Source of the DNA: Stenotrophomonas tumulicola | Lineage (GTDB): Bacteria; Pseudomonadota; Gammaproteobacteria; Xanthomonadales; Xanthomonadaceae | Assembly (NCBI RefSeq): GCF_014117215.1 | Contig: NZ_JACGXS010000008.1 | Span: forward strand, 62,001 to 126,000 | Length of the DNA: 64,000 nt | Direction: 5' to 3' | Position numbers and translations under genes: made by a program | The notes under the pieces: model-generated | The model's database searches: none | What the model was told of the DNA's origin: nothing | Seen by the model: only the letters and a program-made list of their open reading frames with translations | In this document: positions 51,966 to 61,645 of the stretch, in pieces | Layout: every line of letters starts with the position of its first letter | Position numbering within the stretch: position 1 is the first letter of the stretch

Positions 51966-53375
51966 ATGTCCGTGGAAAACGTTGAGAAGCTGATCAAGGA
52001 CAACCAGATCGAATTCGTCGATCTGCGTTTCGTCGACATGCGTGGCGTTGAACAGCACGTCACCTTCCCGGTCAGCATCATCGAGCCGTCGTTGTTCGAA
52101 GAAGGCAAGATGTTCGACGGCAGCTCCATCGCCGGTTGGAAAGGCATCAACGAATCGGACATGGTCCTGCTGCCTGACCCGGCCAGCGCCTACGTCGACC
52201 CGTTCTATGCCGATCCGACCATCGTGATCAGCTGCGACATCCTCGATCCGGCCACCATGCAGCCCTACGGCCGCTGCCCGCGCGGCATCGCCAAGCGCGC
52301 CGAGGCCTACCTGAAGTCCAGCGGCATCGCCGAGCAGGCCTTCTTCGGTCCGGAGCCGGAATTCTTCATCTTCGACTCGGTCCGTTTCGCCAATGAAATG
52401 GGCAACACCTTCTTCAAGGTCGATTCCGAGGAAGCAGCATGGAACAGCGGCGCCAAGCTGGACGGCACCAACAGCGGCTACCGCCCGGGCGTGAAGGGTG
52501 GCTACTTCCCGGTTCCGCCGACCGATTCGCTGCACGACCTGCGCGCTGAAATGTGCAAGACGCTGGAACAGGTCGGCATCGAAGTGGAAGTGCAGCACCA
52601 CGAAGTGGCCACTGCCGGCCAGTGCGAGATCGGCACCAAGTTCAGCACCCTGGTGCAGAAGGCCGACGAGCTGCTGCGCATGAAGTACGTGATCAAGAAC
52701 GTGGCGCACCGCAACGGCAAGACCGCCACCTTCATGCCCAAGCCGATCGTCGGCGACAACGGCAGCGGCATGCACGTGCACCAGTCGCTGTCCAAGGGCG
52801 GCGCCAACCTGTTCTCCGGCGACGGTTACGGCGGCCTGTCGCAGCTGGCGCTGTGGTACATCGGCGGCATCTTCAAGCACGCCCGTGCGATCAACGCCTT
52901 CGCCAATGCCGGCACCAACAGCTACAAGCGCCTGGTCCCGGGCTTCGAAGCACCGGTGATGCTGGCCTACTCGGCACGCAACCGTTCGGCATCGTGCCGC
53001 ATCCCGTGGGTATCCAATCCGAAGGCGCGTCGCATCGAGATGCGTTTCCCCGATCCCATCCAGTCCGGCTACCTGACCTTCACCGTGCTGATGATGGCCG
53101 GCCTGGACGGCATCAAGAACCAGATCGATCCGGGCGCGCCGAGCGACAAGGACCTGTACGACCTGCCGCCGGAAGAAGAGAAGCTGATCCCGCAGGTCTG
53201 CTCCTCGCTGGACCAGGCGCTGGAAGCGCTGGACAAGGACCGCGAGTTCCTCAAGGCCGGTGGCGTGATGAGCGATGACTTCATCGACGGCTACATCGCG
53301 CTGAAGATGCAGGAAGTCACCAAGTTCCGCGCTGCCACCCACCCGCTGGAATACCAGCTGTATTACGCCAACTGA
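51966..53375 (+). CDS. glnA: Glutamine synthetase type I
   Basis: A 469-residue dodecameric enzyme making glutamine from glutamate, ammonium and ATP. Seen: [22 protein letters not shown], the ATP-loop [14 protein letters not shown], and NRSASCRIP. Tyr398 in DLYDLPPEE is the adenylylation site (Tyr397 after Met removal), so activity should be set by GlnE. The ATG at 51966 gives the exact conserved N-terminus. An upstream in-frame TTG is not needed. A sigma-54 promoter and NtrC boxes lie upstream. GltBD (6881) uses the product. Confidence 0.98.
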   Translation: MSVENVEKLIKDNQIEFVDLRFVDMRGVEQHVTFPVSIIEPSLFEEGKMFDGSSIAGWKGINESDMVLLPDPASAYVDPFYADPTIVISCDILDPATMQPYGRCPRGIAKRAEAYLKSSGIAEQAFFGPEPEFFIFDSVRFANEMGNTFFKVDSEEAAWNSGAKLDGTNSGYRPGVKGGYFPVPPTDSLHDLRAEMCKTLEQVGIEVEVQHHEVATAGQCEIGTKFSTLVQKADELLRMKYVIKNVAHRNGKTATFMPKPIVGDNGSGMHVHQSLSKGGANLFSGDGYGGLSQLALWYIGGIFKHARAINAFANAGTNSYKRLVPGFEAPVMLAYSARNRSASCRIPWVSNPKARRIEMRFPDPIQSGYLTFTVLMMAGLDGIKNQIDPGAPSDKDLYDLPPEEEKLIPQVCSSLDQALEALDKDREFLKAGGVMSDDFIDGYIALKMQEVTKFRAATHPLEYQLYYAN

Positions 53376-53381
53376 GTACGC

Positions 53382-53430
53382 GCGGTGATGGCGAAGGGCA
53401 CCCCTCCCACCTTCGCCATCGCCGCTTCTT
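53382..53430 (+). terminator. Rho-independent-type terminator of glnA
   Basis: A stem of 16 bp with one mismatch (gcggtgatggcgaagg at 53382-53397 / ccttcgccatcgccgc at 53410-53425), 12-base loop, then ttcttct. It begins 7 bases after the glnA stop. Confidence 0.75.
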
Positions 53431-53433
53431 CTC

Positions 53434-54048
<615 letters not shown>

Positions 54049-54068
54049 CCCACTCGGAGATCTCCCCC

Positions 54069-55499
54069 ATGAAGATTCGATTGTTCGCCGGGTGGCAAGC
54101 CCGGTTCCACCTGGTGTGCCTGCTGATGCTGCTCAGCGCGCTGGCGATGGGTGCCTTCCCGGGCAACGCGCACGCCCAGGCCCAGGTCACTCCGGTGCCC
54201 ACCGAAGATGTTGCGGTAGAGCCATTGGCCGCTGAAGCGGTTGCCGAGCCGGTCGCCGAAGCGGCGGCTGCCGCACCTGCATTCGACCATGGCGACGTGG
54301 CCTGGATGCTGACCTCCACCCTGCTGGTGTTGCTGATGGTGGTGCCGGGCCTGGCCTTGTTCTATGGCGGCCTGGTGCGTTCGAAGAACGTGCTGTCGGT
54401 GCTGAGCCAGATCCTGGTGGTGTTCTCGCTGGTGGTCATCCTGTGGGTGGCCTATGGCTACAGCGCGGTATTCAGCACGGGCAATCAGTTCTTTGGCTCC
54501 TTTACCCAGTTCGCCTTCCTGAAGGGTTTCACCCCGGATTCGGTGGGTAACACGCCGATCGCCGGGCTGCCGGACTACCTGTTCGTCGCCTTCCAGTCCA
54601 CCTTCGCCGGCATCACCACCGCACTGATCGTCGGCGCCTTCGCCGAACGCATCAAGTTCAAGGCGGTGCTGCTGTTCTCCGCGCTGTGGTTCACCTTCAG
54701 CTACATCCCGATGGCGCACATCGTCTGGGGTGGCGGCTACCTGGGCGAGATGGGCGCGATCGATTTCGCTGGCGGCACCGTGGTGCACATCAACGCGGGC
54801 GTCGCCGGCCTGGTCGGCGCGTACTTCGTCGGCAAGCGCATCGGCTACGGCCAGACCGCGCTGAAGCCACACAACGTGGTGTTCACCTATATCGGTGCGA
54901 TGCTGCTGTGGGTGGGCTGGTTCGGCTTCAACGCGGGCTCTGCCGCTGCAGCCGACACCGTTGCCTCGCTGGCCTTCCTCAACACCATCCTGGCCACCGC
55001 GGCCGCCGTGCTGGGCTGGACGCTGGTGGAAGCGATCACCAAGGGCAAGCCGTCAGCGCTGGGTGCCGCATCCGGTGCCGTTGCCGGCCTGGTCGGCATC
55101 ACCCCGGCCTGTGGCACCGTCGGCCCGATGGGCGCGCTGGTCATCGGCCTGGCGGCCGGCGCACTGTGCGTGTGGGGCGTCACCGGCCTGAAGCGCCTGC
55201 TGAAGGTGGACGACACCGCCGATGTATTCGGCGTGCACGGTATCGGCGGCATCGTCGGTGCGATCCTTACCGGCGTGTTCAGCGCGGAGTCGCTGGGCGG
55301 TACCAACGCCGACCTGGATATCGGCCACCAGGTGTGGGTGCAGTTCGTCAGCGTTGCCTTCACCATCGTCTGGTGCGCGGTGGCGACTGCACTGATCCTG
55401 CTGGTGGTGAAGGTCGTGGTCGGCCTGCGCGTCACCGAGGAAGCCGAGCGTACCGGCCTGGATGTCACCTCGCACGGCGAGTCCGCGTACGAAGTCTGA
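54069..55499 (+). CDS. amtB: Ammonium transporter
   Basis: A 476-residue protein. The signal peptide ends near GNAHA-QA, and an Ala/Glu/Val-rich linker precedes the 11-helix channel. Family motifs: FYGGLVRSKNVLSVLSQ, YIPMAHIVWGGGYLG with the first conserved pore His, VFGVHGIGGIVGAILTGVF with the second, and GAISGAVAGLVGITPACGTV-like glycine-rich blocks. Conducts ammonium/ammonia inward and is blocked by unmodified GlnK. Operon with glnK. A strong terminator follows. Confidence 0.97.
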   Translation: MKIRLFAGWQARFHLVCLLMLLSALAMGAFPGNAHAQAQVTPVPTEDVAVEPLAAEAVAEPVAEAAAAAPAFDHGDVAWMLTSTLLVLLMVVPGLALFYGGLVRSKNVLSVLSQILVVFSLVVILWVAYGYSAVFSTGNQFFGSFTQFAFLKGFTPDSVGNTPIAGLPDYLFVAFQSTFAGITTALIVGAFAERIKFKAVLLFSALWFTFSYIPMAHIVWGGGYLGEMGAIDFAGGTVVHINAGVAGLVGAYFVGKRIGYGQTALKPHNVVFTYIGAMLLWVGWFGFNAGSAAAADTVASLAFLNTILATAAAVLGWTLVEAITKGKPSALGAASGAVAGLVGITPACGTVGPMGALVIGLAAGALCVWGVTGLKRLLKVDDTADVFGVHGIGGIVGAILTGVFSAESLGGTNADLDIGHQVWVQFVSVAFTIVWCAVATALILLVVKVVVGLRVTEEAERTGLDVTSHGESAYEV

Positions 55500-55547
55500 T
55501 CCCAGCTGCAAAAGAACAAAATGTTGATGACGCTGACATGCGTCGTG

Positions 55548-55576
55548 ACCGGCGGTCCGGGGGCCGCCGGTTTTTT
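55548..55576 (+). terminator. Rho-independent terminator of glnK-amtB
   Basis: accggcgg (55548-55555) pairs with ccgccggt (55564-55571), followed by an unbroken run of six T. It begins 48 bases after the amtB stop. Confidence 0.92.
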
Positions 55577-55613
55577 GCTTCTGGCGGCGCCCAGCCGGCC
55601 CGGCTGCGGGCTC

Positions 55614-55635
55614 GCCGAGCATGGCTCGGCGCTAC
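55614..55635. repeat. SMAG/REP palindrome
   Basis: gccgagcatggctcggcgctac lies between the amtB terminator and the amidase gene. Confidence 0.85.
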
Positions 55636-55644
55636 AATCGCGGC

Positions 55645-56397
55645 ATGACGATCATCCGCGCTTCGGCCCTGCTGCTTTCCCTTGTCCTGCTGTCGGCCTG
55701 TGCCGGCGCACCACGCGAAGACCGTAATCCGCTCGCCACGTGGGTACCGTCGGCCAACCACAACGCACGCATGCCGGTGATCATCGTGCTGCACCACACC
55801 GACCAGCATTCGGTGCAGCAGAGCCTGGACACGCTGCGCAGTGCCAACAGCGGTGGCAAGGTCAGCGCGCATTACCTGATCGGCGCCGACGGCGCGCGTT
55901 ACCAGCTGGTATCCGATGAGCGCCGTGCCTGGCATGCCGGCCCGGGACGCTGGGGCACCATCACCGACCTCAACTCGGCGTCGATCGGCATCGAGCTGGA
56001 CAACGATGGCGATACCCCTTTCAGCCAGCCACAGGTCGCCTCGCTGATCGTGTTGCTGCAGGATCTCACCACGCGGCTGCGTATCCCACCTTCGCAGGTG
56101 ATCGGCCACGCCGACCTGGCGCCATCGCGAAAACAGGATCCCAGCCGCTACTTCCCATGGCAGCAACTGGCCGAGGCGGGCTTCGGGCCGTGGCCGCGCG
56201 ACAGCGATGGACTGCCGCCGCCGGGCTTCGACCCCTGGCAGGCGCTGGCCGGGTTCGGCTATTCGCTGGAAGATCGCGCCGCCACCGTCGGCGCCTTCCA
56301 CCGCCGCTTCCGGGGCCGCGATGACCTGCCCGCGGAGCTTGATGCCGAAGACGCGCGCATCCTGCATTCGCTGCAGTTGCAGTCCATCGCTCGCTGA
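55645..56397 (+). CDS. AmpD-like N-acetylmuramoyl-L-alanine amidase lipoprotein
   Basis: A 250-residue protein: lipobox LLSACA, then an Amidase_2 (AmpD/AmiD-type) domain with zinc ligands in VLHHTDQ, AWHAGPG and the GHADLAPSRKQDPS block. A helical C-terminal tail resembling a peptidoglycan-binding helix bundle follows (FGYSLEDRAATVGAFHRRFR). It cleaves the amide between MurNAc and L-Ala and, by its lipobox, acts at the outer membrane like AmiD. It begins 9 bases after a SMAG repeat. Confidence 0.92.
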   Translation: MTIIRASALLLSLVLLSACAGAPREDRNPLATWVPSANHNARMPVIIVLHHTDQHSVQQSLDTLRSANSGGKVSAHYLIGADGARYQLVSDERRAWHAGPGRWGTITDLNSASIGIELDNDGDTPFSQPQVASLIVLLQDLTTRLRIPPSQVIGHADLAPSRKQDPSRYFPWQQLAEAGFGPWPRDSDGLPPPGFDPWQALAGFGYSLEDRAATVGAFHRRFRGRDDLPAELDAEDARILHSLQLQSIAR

Positions 56398-56413
56398 CCC
56401 GGTATCCGGGGGA

Positions 56414-56434
56414 GGCGCCGAGCGATGGCCGGCG
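56414..56434. repeat. Degenerate SMAG-like palindrome
   Basis: ggcgccgagcgatggccggcg is a decayed SMAG-like palindrome between the amidase and ntrB. Confidence 0.4.
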
Positions 56435-56494
56435 GGTTTCCGCCAGGAGCCTTGGCAATGGGGCCAGCTCCCGGCCGGCACAATCCGTCCGTTT

Positions 56495-56511
56495 TGCACT
56501 ACATTGGTGCA
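56495..56511 (+). promoter_or_regulatory. NtrC-binding site abutting the ntrB start codon
   Basis: TGCACTACATTGGTGCA is a full match to the NtrC consensus (TGCACY-N5-GGTGCA) and ends one base before the ATG at 56512. Placement over the start region implies repression of ntrBC by NtrC rather than activation. Confidence 0.85.
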
Positions 56512-57567
56512 ATGACTGCTTCGCTGCCCCCGCCTGCCATCGACCATCTGGGAACCCCGGTGGCCTGGGCCGACGCGGAAGGCCGCATCGCCGGCTGCAA
56601 CCCTGCATTCGCGCGCTGGCTGGGCGTCAGCGGCCGCCGCCTGGTCGGCCAGCCGCTGGTCGCACTGGAAGCGCAGGGCGAGGCGCTGGCCCACTTCCTT
56701 GCCCGCGATGAACGCGACAGCCTGTGCCTGCATCGCCTGGCGCTGGCCCTGCCCGGCGAAGCGGTGCGTTTTGCCGAAGGCTGGATGAGCCGGCTGGATG
56801 ACGGGGGCTGGTTGCTTGAAGCCCACCCGGTGGATGAGTTCCCGGGCCTGGACCCGACCCAGGCCTTGCCCAGCGCGCTCAGCGCGGCGCTGAAAGGGCT
56901 GGCGCACGAGCTGCGCAATCCCCTGGCTGGCCTGAAAGGCGCGGCGCAGTTGCTGGCACGCCGCGCGACCCAGCGTGATGCCGACGAACGCGAACTGGTG
57001 GAATTGATCGGCACCGAGATCGAGCGCCTCAACAGCCTGCTCGACCAGCTGCTGTCACCGGCACCGGCCGCGCCACATGCCGCGCTGAACATCCATGCCG
57101 CGCTGGAGCGGGTGCTGCGGCTTGCCGAGAACGAAGCCGGCTGGGCCGTGCGGCTGCAGCGCGATTACGATCCCAGCATCCCGGAACTGCACGGTGACGC
57201 GGATCGGCTCAGCCAGGCGATCTGGAACCTGGTGCGCAATGCCATGCAGGCCGGCGCCGGCAGCATCACCCTGCGCACGCGGGTGGAACACGGGGTGCGC
57301 ATCAACGAGCAGCTGCACCCGCTCGCACTGCGGCTGGAGATCGCCGATGACGGCCGCGGCGTGCCGGAAGACCTGGCGGAACACCTGTTCCTGCCGCTGG
57401 TCAGCGGCAGGGCCGAAGGCACCGGGCTGGGCTTGGCGCTGGCCCAGCAGGTGGCACGCGAACACCGCGGTACGCTGACTTACCGTTCGCGTCCCGGCCA
57501 TACGGTTTTTATCCTGCTGTTGCCGATCAGCGGCAGCCTGGCCGCCGAGGAGCCTGCCCATGCCTGA
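56512..57567 (+). CDS. ntrB: Nitrogen sensor histidine kinase NtrB
   Basis: A 351-residue cytoplasmic kinase: PAS domain (about 7-115), HisKA with His132 in LAHELRNPLAGL, then HATPase with NLVRNAMQAG, DDGRGVP and GTGLGLALAQ. It phosphorylates or dephosphorylates NtrC under GlnK control. The ATG at 56512 begins MTASLPPPAIDHLGTPV, the normal PAS start. The frame upstream is unlike the family. No ribosome site precedes the ATG, where the NtrC box lies. ntrC overlaps its end by 8 bases. Confidence 0.96.
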   Translation: MTASLPPPAIDHLGTPVAWADAEGRIAGCNPAFARWLGVSGRRLVGQPLVALEAQGEALAHFLARDERDSLCLHRLALALPGEAVRFAEGWMSRLDDGGWLLEAHPVDEFPGLDPTQALPSALSAALKGLAHELRNPLAGLKGAAQLLARRATQRDADERELVELIGTEIERLNSLLDQLLSPAPAAPHAALNIHAALERVLRLAENEAGWAVRLQRDYDPSIPELHGDADRLSQAIWNLVRNAMQAGAGSITLRTRVEHGVRINEQLHPLALRLEIADDGRGVPEDLAEHLFLPLVSGRAEGTGLGLALAQQVAREHRGTLTYRSRPGHTVFILLLPISGSLAAEEPAHA

Positions 57568-59020
57568 GCCGCAACGCCCTTCCGGCAACGACGTCCGCAT
57601 CTGGGTAGTCGATGATGACCGCGCCGTGCGGTTCGTCCTGTGCACGGCGCTGCGCGAAGCAGGTTTCGTGGTGGAAGGGTTCGAGAGCGCCGCCGCCGCC
57701 CTGGCCGCGCTGGCCAGCCAACCGGTGCCTTCGTTGCTGTTCACCGATGTGCGCATGCCGGGCGACGACGGCCTGGTGCTGCTGGACAAGCTGAAGGCAA
57801 TGCACCCGCAGCTGCCGGTGATCGTGATGTCGGCCTATACCGATGTGGCCAGCACCGCCGGCGCGTTCCGTGGCGGAGCGCATGAGTTCCTGTCCAAGCC
57901 CTTCGACCTGGACGATGCGGTCGCGCTGGCACGTCGGGTGCTTCCGGCGACGGAAACGCTGGCGCCGGACACCGCGAATGCGGCCGAGGCGGCGCAGGAA
58001 AGTGCGCCGCAGCTGGTTGGCGATACGCCGGCCATGCGTGCGCTGTTCCGGGCGATCGGCAAGCTGGCGCAGGCGCCGTTGGCGGTGCTGGTCACCGGCG
58101 AGACCGGTACCGGCAAGGAACTGGTGGCCAGTGCGCTGCATCGCGAGTCACCGCGCGCGCAGGCCCCCTTCGTTGCGCTCAATACCGCTGCCATCCCGGC
58201 CGAGCTGCTGGAAAGCGAGTTGTTCGGGCATGAGGCGGGTGCCTTTACCGGTGCCCAGCGTCGCCACGTCGGCCGCTTCGAACAGGCGCATGGTGGCACG
58301 CTGTTCCTGGATGAAATCGGCGACATGCCGCTGGGATTGCAGACGCGCCTGCTGCGCGTGCTGGCCCAGGGCGAGTTCTTCCGCGTCGGCGGGCGTGAAC
58401 TGATCCACGTGGACGTGCGGGTGATCGCGGCCACCCACCAGGACCTGGAGCGGCTGGTGGCGGAAGGGCGCTTCCGCGCCGACCTGCTGCATCGGCTGGA
58501 CGTGGTACGGCTGCAGTTGCCGCCGCTGCGCGAACGCCGCGCCGATATCGGCCAGCTTGCCACCACCTTCCTGGCCGCCGCTGCGCAGAAGCTGGAGGGC
58601 CCCGGCAAGCGGCTTACCGCCGCCGCGCTGCAGGCGCTGGGCGAACACGAATGGCCCGGCAACGTACGCGAGCTGGAGAACGTGTGCTGGCGCATGGCCG
58701 CGCTGGCCACCAGCGATACCATCGGCGCCGCCGACGTGGAGATGGCGCTGAACCGCGGTGGCACGCGCAGCACGGCGCCCGCTGCCAGTGTCGATGCGGG
58801 GCAATGGGAAGCGCTGCTGTCCAGCTGGGCGCGGCAGCGCCTGCTGGAAGGCGCCGAAGGCCTGCATGCCCAGGTCCGCGAACGTGTCGACCACGCCCTG
58901 CTGGAGGCGGCGCTGCAGGTGACCCATGGCCGGCGCGCCGAGGCGGCAGCGCGGTTGGGCCTTGGCCGCAATACCTTGACCCGCAAGCTTGGCGCCGGCC
59001 GCCGCAGGGGCCATACCTGA
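57560..59020 (+). CDS. ntrC: Nitrogen regulator NtrC (sigma-54 activator)
   Basis: A 486-residue protein: receiver domain with Asp63 in FTDVRMPG and Lys114 in SKPF, AAA+ domain with GETGTGKE (180-187), the sigma-54 contact loop GAFTGA (227-232) and LFLDEIGDMPL, then a C-terminal Fis-type helix-turn-helix (AAARLGLGRNTLTRKL). When phosphorylated by NtrB it drives sigma-54 promoters such as that of glnA. Overlaps ntrB by 8 bases. No separate promoter seen. Confidence 0.97.
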   Translation: MPEPQRPSGNDVRIWVVDDDRAVRFVLCTALREAGFVVEGFESAAAALAALASQPVPSLLFTDVRMPGDDGLVLLDKLKAMHPQLPVIVMSAYTDVASTAGAFRGGAHEFLSKPFDLDDAVALARRVLPATETLAPDTANAAEAAQESAPQLVGDTPAMRALFRAIGKLAQAPLAVLVTGETGTGKELVASALHRESPRAQAPFVALNTAAIPAELLESELFGHEAGAFTGAQRRHVGRFEQAHGGTLFLDEIGDMPLGLQTRLLRVLAQGEFFRVGGRELIHVDVRVIAATHQDLERLVAEGRFRADLLHRLDVVRLQLPPLRERRADIGQLATTFLAAAAQKLEGPGKRLTAAALQALGEHEWPGNVRELENVCWRMAALATSDTIGAADVEMALNRGGTRSTAPAASVDAGQWEALLSSWARQRLLEGAEGLHAQVRERVDHALLEAALQVTHGRRAEAAARLGLGRNTLTRKLGAGRRRGHT

Positions 59021-59113
59021 CTCTCGACCTGATGCCCTCTGCGCGCCGGCATCGCGCCGCGTTGATGCGCCATGGACACAGGGGGCCGTAACGTGACCTG
59101 CAAGGAGTACCTG

Positions 59114-59680
59114 ATGTCCTCGATCCGTTTCGTCCTGCCTGCTTCTGCGGCAATGCTGTTGGCTGCGTGTGGATCCACGCCGCCAGCGCGTACCGTGCCG
59201 CCCGTGCCGGCTGCGGTGAGCACCGCGGCGATGGCAGAGAGCAACCTGTCGCCGGCCTCGGCCAGCCTGGTCAGTGGCCGCCTGGCGCTGGTGCCGGAAG
59301 CCGGTGGCGTGCACATCACCGGCCTCATCGGTGGCCTGCAACCCCTGCAGCAGCCGGCATTCCACGTGCATGAACGTGGCGACTGCAGCGCAGTGGATGC
59401 CAGCAGCGCGGGCGACCACTTCAACCCGACCCAGCAACCGCATGGGGCCCCCGGGGCCGCCCCGCATCACCTGGGCGACATGCCCAACCTGCGCGCCGAT
59501 GCGCAGGGCCGCGCCAACGTCGACATCCACCTGCGAGGGGTTACCCTTGGCGGTGGTGCCGCCAACGACATCGCCGGACGTGCCCTGATCGTGCACGCAC
59601 GACCGGACGACCATCGCAGCCAGCCTGCCGGCAACGCCGGCGCCCGCATTGCCTGCGGCCTCATCCGCGTGACGCGGTGA
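59114..59680 (+). CDS. SodC-like superoxide dismutase lipoprotein (copy 1)
   Basis: A 188-residue protein: lipobox MLLAACG, Pro/Ala linker, then a Cu/Zn superoxide dismutase core. The metal ligands are present: FHVH, GDHFNP, PHG, HHLGDMPN and IVHA. The conserved GARIACG carries the active-site Arg and disulfide Cys. The usual GGHFNP is GDHFNP here. AAGGAG precedes the ATG. It converts superoxide in the periplasm. It is a paralogue of the next gene, 40 bases downstream, and follows ntrC by 93 bases. Confidence 0.87.
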   Translation: MSSIRFVLPASAAMLLAACGSTPPARTVPPVPAAVSTAAMAESNLSPASASLVSGRLALVPEAGGVHITGLIGGLQPLQQPAFHVHERGDCSAVDASSAGDHFNPTQQPHGAPGAAPHHLGDMPNLRADAQGRANVDIHLRGVTLGGGAANDIAGRALIVHARPDDHRSQPAGNAGARIACGLIRVTR

Positions 59681-59720
59681 GCCTGCCCACAGGCCTTTCC
59701 CTCTCCAGGAGAATTACACC

Positions 59721-60347
59721 ATGCGTCTAATCCATACCTCGCTGTTTGCCGCCATCGCCGCGCTCGGCCTGAGCGCCTGCGGCCAGCAGCCCGCCGGTAC
59801 CGATGCCGCTGTCGACCCCGCGGCCCCGCCGCCGGCAGCAGAAACCACGCCGGCTGAAGCCACGGCCCCGGCAGCTGATGCAGCCGCGGCGTCGGCCACC
59901 GCCGTGGCCGAACTTGCACCGACCGAGGGCAACGACGTGAAGGGCAATGTCACCTTCGCGGTGGTCGACGGGCACGTGCATGTCACCGGCCAGGTCAGCG
60001 GCCTGAAGCCGGACAGCGAACATGGCTTCCACATCCATGAGAAGGGCGACTGCAGCGCGCCGGACGGCGCCAGCGCCGGCGGCCACTTCAATCCCGCCCA
60101 GCAGGACCATGGCAGCGTGGCCAGCGATCCGCACCACGGCGGCGACATGCCGAACATCAAGGCCAACGCCGAGGGCGTGGCGACCATTGATGGCCCGGTG
60201 TCGAGCAACGTCAACATCGGCCAGGGTGATGGTTCGGACATCATCGGCCGCGGCCTGATCGTCCATGCCGACCCGGACGATTACACCACCCAGCCGACCG
60301 GCAACGCCGGTGCGCGGCTGGCCTGTGCGGTGATCAAGGCGCCGTAA
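59721..60347 (+). CDS. sodC: Cu/Zn superoxide dismutase lipoprotein (copy 2)
   Basis: A 208-residue protein: lipobox GLSACG, an Ala/Pro/Glu-rich linker of about 45 residues, then a complete SodC domain: FHIHEKGDCS, GGHFNP, DHG, HHGGDMPN with the zinc Asp, IVHADPDDY and GARLACAVI. All metal ligands, the Cys pair and the active-site Arg are in place. The linker is longer and more acidic than in copy 1. AGGAGA lies upstream of the ATG. Probably cotranscribed with copy 1. A composite SMAG unit follows. Confidence 0.93.
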   Translation: MRLIHTSLFAAIAALGLSACGQQPAGTDAAVDPAAPPPAAETTPAEATAPAADAAAASATAVAELAPTEGNDVKGNVTFAVVDGHVHVTGQVSGLKPDSEHGFHIHEKGDCSAPDGASAGGHFNPAQQDHGSVASDPHHGGDMPNIKANAEGVATIDGPVSSNVNIGQGDGSDIIGRGLIVHADPDDYTTQPTGNAGARLACAVIKAP

Positions 60348-60361
60348 GCGGCGTTCTTCCG

Positions 60362-60560
60362 GGTAGAGCGGGGCGATGCCCCGCTGTGTTGATGCCGCTG
60401 CGCTCGCCGAGCATGGCTCGGCGCTACCCGTACCCGGCATGGTTCGAGGTGAATCCCCGCCCGGCCTTCGACAGGCCAGGCACACCTCGACGTAGCGCCG
60501 GGCCATGCCCGGCGGAATGGGTGATGGGGATGGGTAGAGCGGGGCGATGCTCCGCCGTGG
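60362..60560. repeat. Composite SMAG unit after sodC
   Basis: One complete composite unit (palindromes gagcggggc-atg-type, gccgagcatggctcggc, and gcgccgggccatgcccggc, with conserved spacers such as cttcgacaggcca) plus the start of a second. It matches the units at 62937-63498, including a 19-bp spacer variant (acccggcatggttcgaggt). No gene lies in 60348-60650. Confidence 0.9.
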
Positions 60561-60591
60561 CCGTCACGCCGATTGCCGATCGGCGTGACGG
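60561..60591. other. Perfect 13-bp hairpin
   Basis: ccgtcacgccgat (60561-60573) and atcggcgtgacgg (60579-60591) pair perfectly around tgccg. There is no T run on either side. It is not a SMAG element. Confidence 0.7.
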
Positions 60592-60618
60592 GATGCCTGC
60601 GCCGCGCGTTGCGCGGTT

Positions 60619-60640
60619 GACGGGCATGGCCCGTCACTAC
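60619..60640. repeat. SMAG-like palindrome
   Basis: gacgggcatggcccgtcactac lies 10 bases beyond the stop of the leftward gene at 60651. Confidence 0.75.
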
Positions 60641-60650
60641 CTGTATATGG

Positions 60651-61538
60651 TCAACGGTCCAGCAGTTCGCGCGCGTCCTGCCCTGCTTCGCAGTGCACGA
60701 ACAGCACCGGTACGCCGTGCGCTTCCAGCACCGCGGCCATCTGCCGCTGGCGCATCAGGTACTGATCGTAGATGCCCTGCAGGCGCTCGCAATCGTTCTT
60801 GCCATGCGCGTAGTGCGCGCACCAGCCGGCAGGGTCGAACAGCGCCATGCGTGCCTCGCCACGGCTGTAGCGCAGCAACGGTTCCGGCGCGGCATCCAGC
60901 CATTCGTCCACGTCCGGCGCCATGACCGCCGTTTCTATCAGCGGCCACAGGGCGGCCAGGCCCTGGTTGTCGTACTGCATCGACATCATCGCGGCCAGGT
61001 CGTTGACCGTGAAATACCGCGCATGCTCCACGCGTGCGCCGAAGGCATTCTGTGCCAGCAACGCGGTATCGGCCTGCGCCATGCCCTCGGCCAGCAGCAC
61101 GTCTTCCAGCGCGTCGGAGACCGCGCTGGTCTGGGCCGCATCGCTGCCGGTGAGCAGGAACGGCACCACCCGCAGGCCGCCACCCTTCAGTGTCGGATCG
61201 GCCTGGAACGGAAGCGGCACCTCGCCGGCCTCATCGGCACCGAATGCCAGTACGCGTGGGCCCTGGCTGCGGCCGGGCGCGCGCATCTGCAGCTCTTCCA
61301 GCCGCCGATGGATCGGCCAGCCCGGGCGCAGCACTTCGGCCGGGTCGAAATGGGCGGCAACGAACACCAGGTCCAGCTCGCTTGCCTGCGGCACCAGTTT
61401 GGCCAGGTCGCGGCCAACGCGTTCGGCCAGCTCGCCAGCCTGGCTGGCCGTGAGGGCGGCATGACGCGGGGCCTCGCCATCGGCGAGCTCGAGGGCGAGG
61501 ACGCCAAGGGCATTCATGCCGGGGTCGGTTTTGCTCAT
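60651..61538 (-). CDS. Conserved protein of unknown function
   Basis: A 295-residue protein I do not recognise. No signal peptide or membrane segment is seen. It is mildly acidic and looks globular and cytoplasmic. The middle (FAAHFDPAEVL, RVVPFLLTGSDAAQTSAVSDALEDVLL) and the C-terminus, with two histidines and two cysteines (GWCAHYAHGKNDCERLQ and VLFVHCEAG), look conserved. It resembles cofactor-binding folds only loosely. It is a single leftward gene divergent from the thiolase. Confidence 0.75.
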   Translation of the reverse strand: MSKTDPGMNALGVLALELADGEAPRHAALTASQAGELAERVGRDLAKLVPQASELDLVFVAAHFDPAEVLRPGWPIHRRLEELQMRAPGRSQGPRVLAFGADEAGEVPLPFQADPTLKGGGLRVVPFLLTGSDAAQTSAVSDALEDVLLAEGMAQADTALLAQNAFGARVEHARYFTVNDLAAMMSMQYDNQGLAALWPLIETAVMAPDVDEWLDAAPEPLLRYSRGEARMALFDPAGWCAHYAHGKNDCERLQGIYDQYLMRQRQMAAVLEAHGVPVLFVHCEAGQDARELLDR

Positions 61539-61645
61539 GGTTTCACGGTTGGCCCATCACAGGGCGGCAGCTACACTTGGCCCCATTATGCCTGCTCAAT
61601 CGTGCAGGCCATGTTGCAGACACCCTTCCCATGCCAGGTATCTCC

